This document shows positions 47,205-58,469 of a stretch of 64,000 nt of DNA, piece after piece (position 1 is the stretch's first letter; every line of letters starts with the position of its first letter). The notes under the pieces were generated by a model that saw only the letters and a list, made by a program, of their open reading frames with translations, ran no database searches and had not been told where the DNA came from. This stretch comes from Epiperipatus broadwayi (taxonomy: Eukaryota > Onychophora > Udeonychophora > Euonychophora > Peripatidae): contig JAQFVV010006739.1 in the NCBI GenBank assembly GCA_028023455.1, positions 1 to 64,000 of the forward strand, read 5' to 3'. The translations under genes were made by a program, and so were the position numbers.

Positions 47205-47835
47205 TAAGTTAGCTATATGTGGAGCTGTTACTTGACCTAATTTTTTGTATTGAAATGAGATTTGGACACTTAATCTACATAATATAAATACAATAGAGAG
47301 TCTCATTTAAGGATGCTCTGCAAAATTTTAAAAATATAAAGACAAGATCATAAAACCCATCAATGTCTTGTTGAATAAGTTGGATAAGTTAGTATAGAGT
47401 ACACTATTGTAAAATTACATATTCGTTGGATTGGACATGTAAAATAAATGAACAATGAAAGACTTCCTAAAAGAGTGTTTTATGAGGAACTAGAGCATGG
47501 TTTTCATGGAACATACAGACACCATCTACATTATAAGAATAATCTCAAAGTTATTATTAAGAAGAGATAATGATTGTTTTCATTGGGAAGACATGGAAGA
47601 GAATAGAATACATTAAAGAGTTACAATTAGGTATAGTTTTCAATTATTTCAGAAAGGTTTCTTCTGAAGAAATTAAAAAACAGAATCACAAAATACTAAA
47701 TGAAAAAAATAGACCAGCATGTTCTATACATGGACATATTTGTATAGACATTGCAAAACTCATTTTTAGAGGGTTTTTTTTTCTTTTCTTTTCTTGGACT
47801 TAGAATGGCCACACTCATTTATGAGTGACTGCTAT
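47205..47835 (+). pseudogene. Decayed LINE C-terminal region and 3' end
   Basis: Conceptual plus-strand pieces in the usual LINE order: LYGAETWTL-like start (about 47213-47280), an IFVGLDM segment standing for the RWVGHV motif (near 47420-47440), RLPK-type then KRVFYEELEHGF (about 47463-47505), RHHLHYKNNLKVIIKKR (about 47520-47568), and HWEDMEENRIH (about 47580-47610). A 77-codon frame (47570-47803) is still open at the end. These belong to the region after the reverse transcriptase. Frameshifts and stops separate them, and the catalytic domains are absent, so this is a 5'-truncated dead copy. Confidence 0.8.
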
Positions 47836-47839
47836 AGTA

Positions 47840-48790
47840 TAATAATTATGCATAAAAAGTATATAATGGCATTTTATAATTATTTTAAATATGATTAATA
47901 ATTTTTATATGAATTATATTTGTTTTTATTCTTAATACTTATTGAGAATGCTCACCAAAATAGTAATTGAAATACAATAAAAATTAAGCATAAAAATAGA
48001 AGTGAAATTATGGATTATTAAATAATTTTAAAAATTTCTGATAGATGATACATAAATGAAAAATAGAGATTTTTAAAGGTTTCTTTAGAAATATTATTTA
48101 AAAATAAAATCTTTATTAAAATGATTCATGCAATCTGGAATTATGTCTAAACTTTCAAAAACAATCTTAAAAATTTCCTATTGTAACAAACTGTATATAT
48201 GTCTGTATGTGTGTGCTTGCACCTATATATGTCATAAAATTTAATAATATAAGTATATGTAAACAAAATAAGGCCATAATATAAAAATAAATTTTGATTC
48301 ATTTTGTAAATTTGTTGAATTAAACAAAATTTTTCCCTTCTCCCCAAAGATTCATTTTTTTTTTCTAACTTCACTTAGATGTGATTTAAGATTATTTTAA
48401 TAAAAACTGTCTTTAGAAATAAAAACCCAAAACCACAATGATTAATGGATATTTTAAGGTTGATTATGTATGATAGCAAAATATAAAAGCGTCATTCTTT
48501 TTATTATTTTGGTATAACATTATATTAAATAATTGATATGGTGTGGTTTTGCACCAGTGGCATTTCAACATAAGAAAAGCGTAATACACATTTAAATAAG
48601 TTAAAAAATCATAAAAATAATCCATGTTTGCAAAAATAAAATTATATCTGATAATGCTTTTATTAATTATTTTATAGACTGACATATTTAAATAAGAATG
48701 TGTTAATTAAAAAATTAATTAAAAAATTGGATAATACTCAAAATATTACACTATTTTCTCATTCTGTATTGTTGAATCTATAAAATTATG
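47840..48790. other. AT-rich stretch, nothing recognised
   Basis: Two minus frames of 73-75 codons (48374-48147 and 48685-48464) are rich in Tyr, Asn, Ile and Lys, as expected by chance in this composition. No motif seen. Confidence 0.6.
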
Positions 48791-48799
48791 TCTCATCTT

Positions 48800-48927
48800 C
48801 ATGTTTTTTTTTTCATATGTCATAACATCGGCCGGGACGCGAACCAACAACCGTCTGCAACCAACTACTTGCTTGCAAGGCGGCTGCGATGACCTCTCGG
48901 CTAACGACGCTTGACATGTTTTTTTTT
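48800..48927 (-). repeat. tRNA-derived SINE, copy 4, with 13-bp target duplication
   Basis: The body (48914 back to 48813) reads TCAAGCGTCGTTAGCCGAGA, anticodon-type stem GCCGC with loop CTTGCAA, a long variable region, TTGGTTCGCGTCCC as B box, CCGATGTTATGACATATG. It keeps several CpG dinucleotides that the other copies have lost, suggesting it is the youngest or best preserved. Perfect 13-base direct repeats CATGTTTTTTTTT (48800-48812 and 48915-48927) flank it. The minus frame crossing it is incidental. Confidence 0.88.
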
Positions 48928-48929
48928 GT

Positions 48930-50360
48930 TTGGTTGGTTTTTTTTTTTTTAATTTATGATAAGCCCAATGATGTACACAAAAAATAGATGTGGAAGTTGA
49001 CCACAAATGAGATATCTAGAATTAGAATTGAAGAATGCATTTATATAAACTCATTCAAAATAAAATTCAAACTATCATTATTATCACGTTTTGCTTAATG
49101 CAGCTTGATATAACAATAAAGTGGTAGATATATTTTTTATAAGTTTGATATATTTAAAGTGGTAGATTGGAAAGCTAAAGATTCTTGAATCAATTCCTAG
49201 ATAAAAAAGTTTTTGAAAAACTCTCGATTCGGTTATTTGAATGGAATTAATGTGTTCAGCTTTCCACTTTGATGTTTGAATATCACATAACATCCTGTGT
49301 AACTGATCTTTGATTATTTTTTTATGTAATAAATATTTTTTTAAAAAAAAACAATCATGCTTTTTTAGGAGAGTTCACCAAATAATCTCATCTTATTCTA
49401 AATAATATAGAGTATTTTTATAAAACAACTATTTATTATAATAAAAATATTGTAACCTTGAAAGATGCTGATGGAAAGAACAAAGCCCCTATCACGACAA
49501 TCAATAATATAAGCACATACTTAATATATTACCTTCTTTAAATGTTTTAATTATTTAACTTATTCTATGTTACTTTTATGTATGTGTATATATATATAAA
49601 TAATTTTACTTATGCAAAGGTAAAATAAATATGGTTCAGTGTTTATAGGTACCTTGTACATCCCTCAACCAATAGAGAGTTTTATATTTCAGTACATCTA
49701 TATTTTCTTGAGTAGTCATCATGATCACATGACAAATATTATTTTAAAGTTAAAAATAGAAAAATACTCATTTAAAAACCAATATCAAACACCTACATGT
49801 ATTTAGTGTGAATCAAAATCTATAAAAAAAATTCTGGACTTGCTTGGATACTTAAATTATCTGAAAAAATATTCAAATTCCACATTGAATTAGAACACCA
49901 TCTCATGTGTATAATAAATTAAAGTATTCATCATTATTTCATGAGGCCCCTATAATAGAGTGACAATAATGCCTAAAACCACTACATCAATTATCTAATG
50001 TCAGACTTAAACAATTTTTTGAATTAGTGAACTGTTTTAGATTACTCCAAAGAACATTTACATTAATGACATACATCTTGTTTATAAGCATTCAATATAT
50101 TATTGAAAAAATGTCAATTATATAATAATATTAAAAAGCCCTAACTTATAAAAGTCAGATCATTAAAACACTGCTGAGATTATAAAATAAGATGATATGT
50201 AAAAAACAAATCCTGAATTATAAAACTCACAGAACTAGTTTCTAAAAGATTTTTTTCATTAATTGTGCCAAACTCTACTAACTAACCATATAAATAAGAA
50301 TAGGTTAGAGTCTTATAAAAGATAAATGCAGATATTTTTTAAAAATAAAAATTACTATTG
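48930..50360. other. AT-rich stretch, nothing recognised
   Basis: No coding or element signature seen; a minus frame at 49293-49084 (69 codons) has no recognisable motif. Confidence 0.55.
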
Positions 50361-50369
50361 ACATATATA

Positions 50370-51475
50370 TGAGATCTGCTAATTAAGTTTATGATCTGTC
50401 AACAACGTACTTACATTGGTAGCATTTTACAACAACTCGGGAAGGTTTTATACTATTAGTATATCTTATATAATTGTCTTCATATCAATATGTGATTGGG
50501 TCTTGCTGATAGTATTCATTATAGAAGTTATATGTTTTGTGTACTGTTGTGAGAATGTTGAAGCTGAAATTAGAGCAATAAACACATATTAAATTTCTTG
50601 TTAAGTTTAAAAAAAAAGGAAGATAAATCAGGTACATGTTACTCCATGTTTATGAGGATAAAATCATAAAGAAAATAGTAGTATAAAAATGGATTGGCAC
50701 ATTTGTCTGAAAGCAAAACAATGCCATCAATAGACGCGGCACATGTTTTTCTATCTAAAAAAAATGGACAAATTAATTTGCATTCGCATTTACATATTTT
50801 ATTAGTTAGCAACATTACATAAATGATTTATAACTTATGTTGGCCATGAATATGAGGGAAAACCTCAAAAGTACTTGGCCATTTAATTGTTTTGGTTTTT
50901 GCAGCTTTTTTGTCAGTGGATAAATCACTTTTATATGCTATTATTGATAAAGAAAAGTCAGTGTGATTAGTAACAAAAAGAACTGATGAAAATATTGCAA
51001 AAATTTGAATTGTTGTCAAAATCTTTGAATGACCGTGAGAAATATAACAAACCAAAAAACAAAACGAAACATCAATAGAGAAATAGTTAAATAAATCTTA
51101 ACTGAAAATCTCATCATGAAAAAGGGTATGCAAAAAAAGCAGAAACTCATATGGCTTTGTGAGAGAGTTTTTAGCCAGAAAAACAAATAACTTTATTGGA
51201 ACATTCTATTCATGTGAATGATTTTTATCTTTATCTGAGAATAATATTGAAAGGAAGACATTTAAAGACATTTAGGACAGCAAGAGTAATATGATAACAA
51301 TTCTGATGGTCATTCAAAAAAAGTTCCAATATTGCTTTGAGGAGTAAGTTAGATACTGACATTAGTGTGCAGCTTCCAAAGAGGACTACTTCAAAGTTGA
51401 TTTTTGTGACATTCAGCAACGAGGAATGTAGCACTTTTTCTAAGATGAGTTAACAAACTTAATTATCAAACCTCG
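50370..51475 (+). pseudogene. Internally deleted mariner-family transposon
   Basis: The ends are imperfect inverted repeats: left TGAGATCTGCTAATTAAGTT against right AACTTAATTATCAAACCTCG, bordered by TA on both sides (50368-50369, 51476-51477). Plus-strand remnants follow mariner order. A helix-turn-helix start (KFLVKF...LLHVYEDK...KWIGTF) lies at about 50580-50710. The second DNA-binding part, opening TDENIAKI, lies near 50985, and a KKGYAKK-like segment near 51120. The C-terminal tail ILKGRHLKTF then FQYCFEE and CAASKEDYFKVDF is at about 51245-51410. Most of the DDD catalytic domain between these is missing, and about 200 bp of foreign or unalignable sequence sits near 50760-50960. It is dead. 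Confidence 0.78.
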
Positions 51476-51477
51476 TA

Positions 51478-54400
51478 TATCTTGTATCTGTGCTACATAT
51501 ATATTTAATCAAATTTGTGGGATTTAAATAAAAAAAGAATTGATTAAATTGATATATGGTTAGAATATATTTGTGTATTTGCTTATTAATTATGTAAAAA
51601 GACAATCTATTAATAATTATGAATTTCATGTTCTTTTCAAGTAAAGTGAATAAATTTTTATTTATGGGTGAAAAATTGCCAGAGGTTGGTTTTCAGTGGG
51701 GGATAGATAGAAAAGATCAAAGTGTGAAATATTTGGGAATAGGATCATAGAATTATATAGTTCTGATATATCATGAGAAAATCAAGGTTTATGAAAAAAT
51801 TTGAGTTTTGTTTTTATTAAAGATGGTTCAAGTGTTAAAAGAGGAAATTTTTAAGGTTGTGGTTGTTTCAGGGGGGGAGGAAAGTTGGATGTGGTAGAGG
51901 TTTGGTGTTTTTTTTTTTTTTTTCTATATATATATATAATAACTTCAAGAGAATTAAATTAATTATAATTGTTACTTAACTAGAATATACTTATATTCCA
52001 TTAAAAAACATCACATTTAATAAGTGTATTTTACATTTTCCAACAAAGCAATAAATCTCGCAATGATAGGCCTTGAAACTGGTCCTATAATCTTTGTATT
52101 ATCAATATATATATTAGTTAATATTTTATTTCACAATAAGCCCCGTATAAGGAAATTCGATGTCCTGATTCAAATATTGAAAGAATATATTCAAATGTGA
52201 CTTTCACAATATGACAAATTTCTTTACTTTTTTTTTATACTCTAAGATTTTGTCTTTTATTGAGGTATATTATTAGAGTAAAACTGTTTGTTCAAGTATA
52301 TGTTATTTGAAATAATGATAATCATCCTCAATATTATCAACATAATTATTGTTATTATGTCAATATATTAAAGAATAAAATATCATTTATAATGAAAACA
52401 CAAAGTAAATAGCATCATAAGCTATTGTAAAAACCAATCTGCAAAAAATGTAATTCTTGATTTTAAGTTTAGATTTAATAGATCAGCATTTCATTCTTAT
52501 AAAACTAAAAAAAAAATTAGAGTTTTCATTATAAAACCCTGGATGGATCAATTCTCAAAAAATATACAATAAAAACAGAAAATGACTATTTTTGGAATGA
52601 AAAATAATATTTTGAAATGATTAATAAGGTTTAAATTTAATATCACAGTTTAAACATTTATAAGTAAAACCAGGTTTGAAGAAGACTCAAGAATTCTTCA
52701 GCATTTGTGATGTATTTTTTTTTAAAAGAAGCATCATACAAAAGATGTGGAATCTAAGAATTAATACACAAAAATTAAATTAAAAAAAAACAGTAAAAGA
52801 TGTTAGTTGAATAATCAAAAAAAAAAAAAGGCAAGTAATTCTTGTTGCAAACATATATAGAGTACAACAAATGATATTAAAAAATTAATTCTTTCAATAA
52901 TTATTACAAATCTATACATTAAAAAAATCCTAATTGTAAAGAATGGCAACAATTGTGAATGATTTATATAGAAGAAAGATTAGTTAACCAAATAGTAAAA
53001 GGATGGGACCATATAGTTTGGATTAATAACATTGGAAATAATCCAAGTTCTATATGATTTAGATTAATGGTAGACTAACAGACATGTGAATGAAAATTAT
53101 CTGGATTAAAATTAAAATGTACTGTTTCAGGTATTCAAAGATAACATGAACCCTGAACAACTAATTATTTTCTTATTTTTTAGAGATTTTAAATCAAAAA
53201 GTAAAGAAAAAGTTAATACTAAAACTACTTTACCTCAGAAAAAAAAAGAACAACAACCTAAAAGAAATCAAAAGAGGATGGACGATACTATGTAAATAAA
53301 GTTGTCATAAATATCACTTTTTGGCAACAATGTTGAGAAGAATTGTGCAATAATCATAGTAAAAAAGATGAATAGAATAAAATTAATGAAAAATAAGATA
53401 ATAAAAACAAAATAGTAACATTGTCAAAATAACAGGGCAAATATCCATTTTGTGTTTATCAGTAATCAGTTCAAATTGCCTATTAATAAGAGCAAAATTC
53501 TATTATAGCTGATTATTTATGTTACAAGAAATATGGTAAATCACTTTACAGTATAATAATAGTAATAGTTTTTTTTGTTAACATATACTGAATTTTAATA
53601 TTTTATTAATATCTTATCACTAATATAAATATTGGGCTGCAGCAATTGAAAGCAATATCACTGTAATATAAACAAAACATTATTTGCAACAGACAGCCAT
53701 AAATTATTTCCATATAGTATACTGAAAAGAATATAAGTAGACATAATATTATCCATATTATTACCAAGAGATAGTATGAACTTTATGGCACCAAACTATG
53801 GTAATAATGGGCTTTTATAAATACAATTTAAAAAATATTAGCAAAAATGTAAAAAAAAAAAAAAAAGAATGCATGGAGGATTAAATAATTTTATTTTCAG
53901 TTTTACTTTTCCTTATTATAAATATACCACAGATCCAATGTTAATCTTATTGGATTTAATAAAAAATCGGCTTGATAGTAATCAACTTAGTTAACTGAAA
54001 AAAAAAACATTTACAATTGACTGAATTTTACATAAGAAAGTATAATACATATTGATTTTAAATTCTATTTATTCGTTTTAAAAGATTTACTAAAAAATTA
54101 CCGTAGAAAAATTTTGGTTAATCTTTTAAAATAGACAGAATATTAAAATTCATTCAGGGAAAAAAAACCATTTCTATAGCAATCAGTAATTAATTGATTA
54201 ATTTAATTTCGGGTTATATGAATATGAAAAATAAAATATTACAAGGGAAGATTTTTCTTTTAATAAAGACTGGAAATCTGAAAAAGCAATTACTATCTTA
54301 AATAAAACATCTCTTATGTTGGTAATCTTCATTTCAGACAATTATAAAATTAAAAATAAATGGTTAGACAGCATTTAAAAATAGCCTATTGGAAAGCAAA

Positions 54401-56100
54401 GCCTTTCAAAGGACACTTCATAAATGAACAGTAAAAAAGGCACTACTCACCAGATTTTTCAAATTTACATGTGATTAACATTTAAATAGTTTTCCATTCT
54501 TGTTTTATATTCTAGTCCATTTATTAAGCAATATGGTATGGAAGCTAGATTGTACAGCAGCTGTTCACTGGAAGAGAAATCCTAAATCTGGTTAGAACCT
54601 AAAAAAATTTCAAGTTTAAAACTAGTCAAAATTTGAATTCAGATTGTAGATCATGGTAGGTAATGCATTATTATATGATAAAAATATAATAGGTAAAATA
54701 AACAACTAAAATTAATAGAGATATAAAACAAAAAAATATATTTATTTACTATAGGCTTGTTTGCATCTTTTCAGCTAAAAAAATTAACAAAATTTTTGAA
54801 TTATGAAACATAATTGTTAACTGATTTGCAATGATACTTGATAATCATATCTAGAAGTGATATAATTGTTGTTTTTTAAGATATATTTTAGCTTAAGTAT
54901 TTTCACATCTCTCTATAACTTCTGTGACATGTTTCAATTCTGGGTAAAAGTATAAAAAAATTTTCAACTTTCCAACTAGAATAGAATTTTTTTTCCAGAT
55001 AGCCAGCTCATAGTTAATTCATTTAGATATTCAATTTTTAGTCAAAAAATGGATATATATCTATTGGTAGGGGTAAACAGTTTCACATTAATTTGGGCTA
55101 GTCAAGTGGGTGTTGATAAGCTAACTATATAACAAATATATTTATAATGTAATTCAGTTTTACACATTATTTTGAGCACTGATTTCATGATTTATTTTTA
55201 CTATTTTTCTCCCCAAAAGACTGAATCATTTAATCTGAAAAATAATGGAGTCATAAACTAAAAATAAAAATTTCTTTTCCATTTAGAAGTAATTATCAGA
55301 AATTCAAAACTGCTACCAAGTATATAGAAAAAAAAACCCATAATTTTTAAAAAGCTAGAATAAAAATTACTGAGATAAAAACAATAATGAAATAAAAACT
55401 CTTATTAGAGTCAATATTATCTGAAAATGAGCAAAAAAAAAATCACAATGGGGAAGCAGGCATTCTGACAATTAATTGTTGTTCTTATTAAAAAACTATA
55501 TGATTAATTAAATATCTCTAAAACTTGAATACTAAATATAATTTAAAATACAAGAATAGGATGTGATATACAAGATGTGGAGATTACAACATAACTTACA
55601 AAATTCTTGGATTGGAAGAAGAAATCAATTTCAAATGGGTTACAAATATCTGAAGGTGGAAAAACAATTTAGAAAAAAAATAATTAAATAAGATGCATCT
55701 CATATTAAAAGATTTTGGATTATTAGGAGACATAATGGAAAAAAGATAACTAAACCAAAACCAAGAATAGTAATGATTTTTTGGCACAATTAAAATCAAA
55801 TGTAGGAGAAAATGATATAAAGAGGAAAACATTTATAAAACAACAACACATAAATGTGATGAAAAATCAATCCAAATATTCTTCAAATGTAAATATTAGA
55901 AGAACAAAAATGTCAAGTTTATAAATGAGTTTATACTGAAAATAGTATATTTTAATAATAATAAAAAAAAAATCTGGTAAAATGAAAATACAAACAGAAA
56001 AGATATTTTTTTAGTAATATTAACTTTCATAAATATTACCAAAATCACACTTTTTTTTATGTTTGAAAAAAAAAAAAACAATTTTTTTTTTATTATTTAG
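51478..56100. other. Long AT-rich stretch without recognisable gene
   Basis: G-rich then T-rich patch at 51870-51925, scattered A runs and small TA runs. Minus frames at 55832-55596 and 56081-55896 are Phe/Leu/Ser/Ile-rich chance frames opposite A-rich plus strand. No element ends, RNA or coding signature recognised. Confidence 0.6.
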
Positions 56101-56106
56101 AAGATC

Positions 56107-56160
56107 AAAATAAACTTGCTCTGAAGAAGACTGCAGGTCAGTCAAAACGTAGGTGTATGT
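56107..56160 (+). other. Hammerhead/Penelope-like CTGAAGA...AAACGT motif
   Basis: CTCTGAAGAAGACTGCAGG continues with TCAGTCAAAACGTAGGTG. The CTGAAGA box, a stem AGACTG/CAGTC-type pairing and AAAACGT resemble the CUGANGA - stem II - GAAAC core of hammerhead ribozymes reported in Penelope-like elements. One core base differs (AAAAC rather than GAAAC), so cleavage is doubtful. No coding part of such an element is visible upstream. Confidence 0.4.
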
Positions 56161-56219
56161 ATATATAAAGAGTTTTGCTAAAAAGTGTTTGAAGCGGTTT
56201 GGATAAATTGTATTTATAT

Positions 56220-56363
56220 AATATTAACTTTATTACTACCTAGCATGCTTTCAATATATTTTTACTATATCATATCCATGACATGTGATTAAATGGTACT
56301 TTAATCATATGATATAGTGAAAATATATTAAAAGCATGGTAGGCAGTAATAAAGCTAAATATT
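56220..56363. mobile_element. 144-bp palindromic MITE-like element
   Basis: The left arm (56220-56275) and right arm (56307-56363) pair through AATATT-A-CTTTATTACT, CCTA-CATGCTTT and ATATATTTT-ACTATATCATAT with few mismatches. A 31-base loop lies between. It has no coding capacity. It starts about 60 bp after the hammerhead-like motif, so it could also be part of the same insertion. Confidence 0.75.
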
Positions 56364-56369
56364 ATTAAA

Positions 56370-58025
56370 AAATGACTTTTTCTTTGTGTATTTTCATTTT
56401 ATCAGATAATACATTGGCTCAGAAAAGAAGAAAATTAGTAACAATTGAAGTACAAAATAATAATAATAATAATAATTTCCTTTTTTATTTTATTTTATTG
56501 TGTTAAAATTTTTATTATTAATAAAATAAGAATTTATTATATATATTATAAGGTTTCAAACTCAGCCTAAGGATATCATTCTATCCCTGAATAAAGAGTT
56601 AAACTAAATAAATAAATATTTTAAACTCTAATCTGGTATTTAAGACAAGTATATCTACTTCTTATTCCTTAGACCTCAAAAGCTGTAGTTTAAGAAAAGA
56701 AGAGTATGTAAATTAGTAATTTACACATTGTCATAGTAAAAGAGATGAGAAATATGAATATTTCAATATTAAATGCAAATAGACAAAAGTAAACAAAGTC
56801 TAAATTGATCTGCAAAAATCAGTAATAATTTTTTTTTCACATGGTTTATGTAAAATTGAAAAAACAACAACATTTAAATATAATTAAAAATTCTATAGAA
56901 ATAACAGTAATCATAGCATTTGTTAATGATTCAAGTTTGGAACATATTTTGAAAAAAAAACCCACTGGAATTGAATTAATTAAAGCCTAATCAAATATGT
57001 TCAATGAAAAATACATAACTGAATAGTGTTTTTGGCAAACACATTTGTTGCTTTAAAATATTTAATTAATGTAATAATAAAATAACTGCAGAAAGTAAGA
57101 TTTAATGCTAGGATTGAATATCCTTACCATAATATATAAACAGGAGAAAGAAAGAGAGAACACAAATCCTAAGACACAGAAAAGAATATAATATATATAT
57201 AGAGAGAAGATTCCATGTCAAAAATAGTTAATTTATGAAAAGATTTAGTCACTATCTTTCTCAAATGCAGCCCATTCTCATTGATATTTGCACCAAAATT
57301 AAGGAAATGATTTTATGCTTCTCAGTGTTAATAAATATACTATGAATTAACAAAGCATTTCTCAATACAAAGAAAAACATTTTATACAATGGAAGCTCTC
57401 AATATAATAGGCTATAATCCATTCAATTATATTAATCATAGTTTGAACTATTTAGTTTTCTACATTCAGAACATTCCAACTGCTAGAGTAAAAAAATGCC
57501 ATAAATGTCATTCATGTCTGCCCATAAAGAATATGTCCTCACCATCTATCATTTTAATCATATATATGGGGAATAGTGATCTAAAGGGAATAAAATAATA
57601 CATGGAAGAAGTAAATTTATATTTACTCAGACATTTAATCATAAGCTTATTATATTACCACATTATGGATAACACATTTCCTTTGAACTGAGAATCTAAG
57701 ACTTTCATTAATTTTTTATTTTATTATTATCTTATGTGTCTTTTGTATATTTAGTTATTTATTTGTATTCTAATGGTAGCAGCAGTAATAACTGTCAGCA
57801 CTTAATCCATGTACGAGCATTGGAAATAATTGAAAGTGATTAGAAATTAATTAAGATATCAAACCTTATTCTTCTGTGTTTTCTAATATAGATACACAAG
57901 AATCATTTGTGATAAAATATACAGCTTGTCAGTTATCCTAGTATATTCAATGTAAATAAATTAGTTTCTTCTATATATATGTAAATATAATCACCAGTAC
58001 TATTTGACTCATTCTAAATATGTTT
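56370..58025. other. AT-rich stretch, nothing recognised
   Basis: Small AAT run near 56455 and AT/AG run at 57185-57208. The 69-codon plus frame at 57389-57598 contains a CHKCHSC cluster but has no recognisable domain around it. Confidence 0.5.
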
Positions 58026-58029
58026 AGAA

Positions 58030-58465
58030 AACTTTGATGTGTTCCAAAAAAAATATGCTCTGTTTGAGGTTGATATGAAAATGTAATGGAGATGATGACT
58101 CTAGAAGGAAAGTATGTCTGAAGGTATTTTTTCCAAATGGAGATTAGTGTTCATGATAAAGGCTAGTTTAGCTCAAGCTCCATATAATAAAATTATCAAT
58201 AAAATACCAAAGCATAATGATAAAATGCTGCTAGATTAGAGAGTGGTTGACTTCCTGGGAATTAAGCTGTTGGATAGTGATCAGAAAATATGACCTATAT
58301 TTGGTATGAACATCATCAACAGCCTTAGTTTATAATTTCAATAGTTTTATAATAAAACTATTGTCATCTGGATCACAGTAATGACAACTGTGTTGACCTA
58401 TCAGCTTTGGGAAATCAGGGATACAAAGTGCTGAGATAGTGATCGATGATGACTGAACCATTTTC
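58030..58465 (-). other. Possible decayed coding segment, unknown
   Basis: The minus strand gives balanced coding-like residues from about 58465: an ISALCIPDFPKLIGQHSCHY segment and, in another frame, further pieces to about 58060. The base composition is less AT-rich than its flanks. It might be a retroelement remnant. No family assigned, and only about 45 codons are open in one frame. Confidence 0.3.
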
Positions 58466-58469
58466 TATA

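Noticed and set aside
50828-51434. Minus-strand frames of 75 and 67 codons
   Set aside because: They lie antisense within the mariner remnant, whose plus-strand order of motifs explains the region better.
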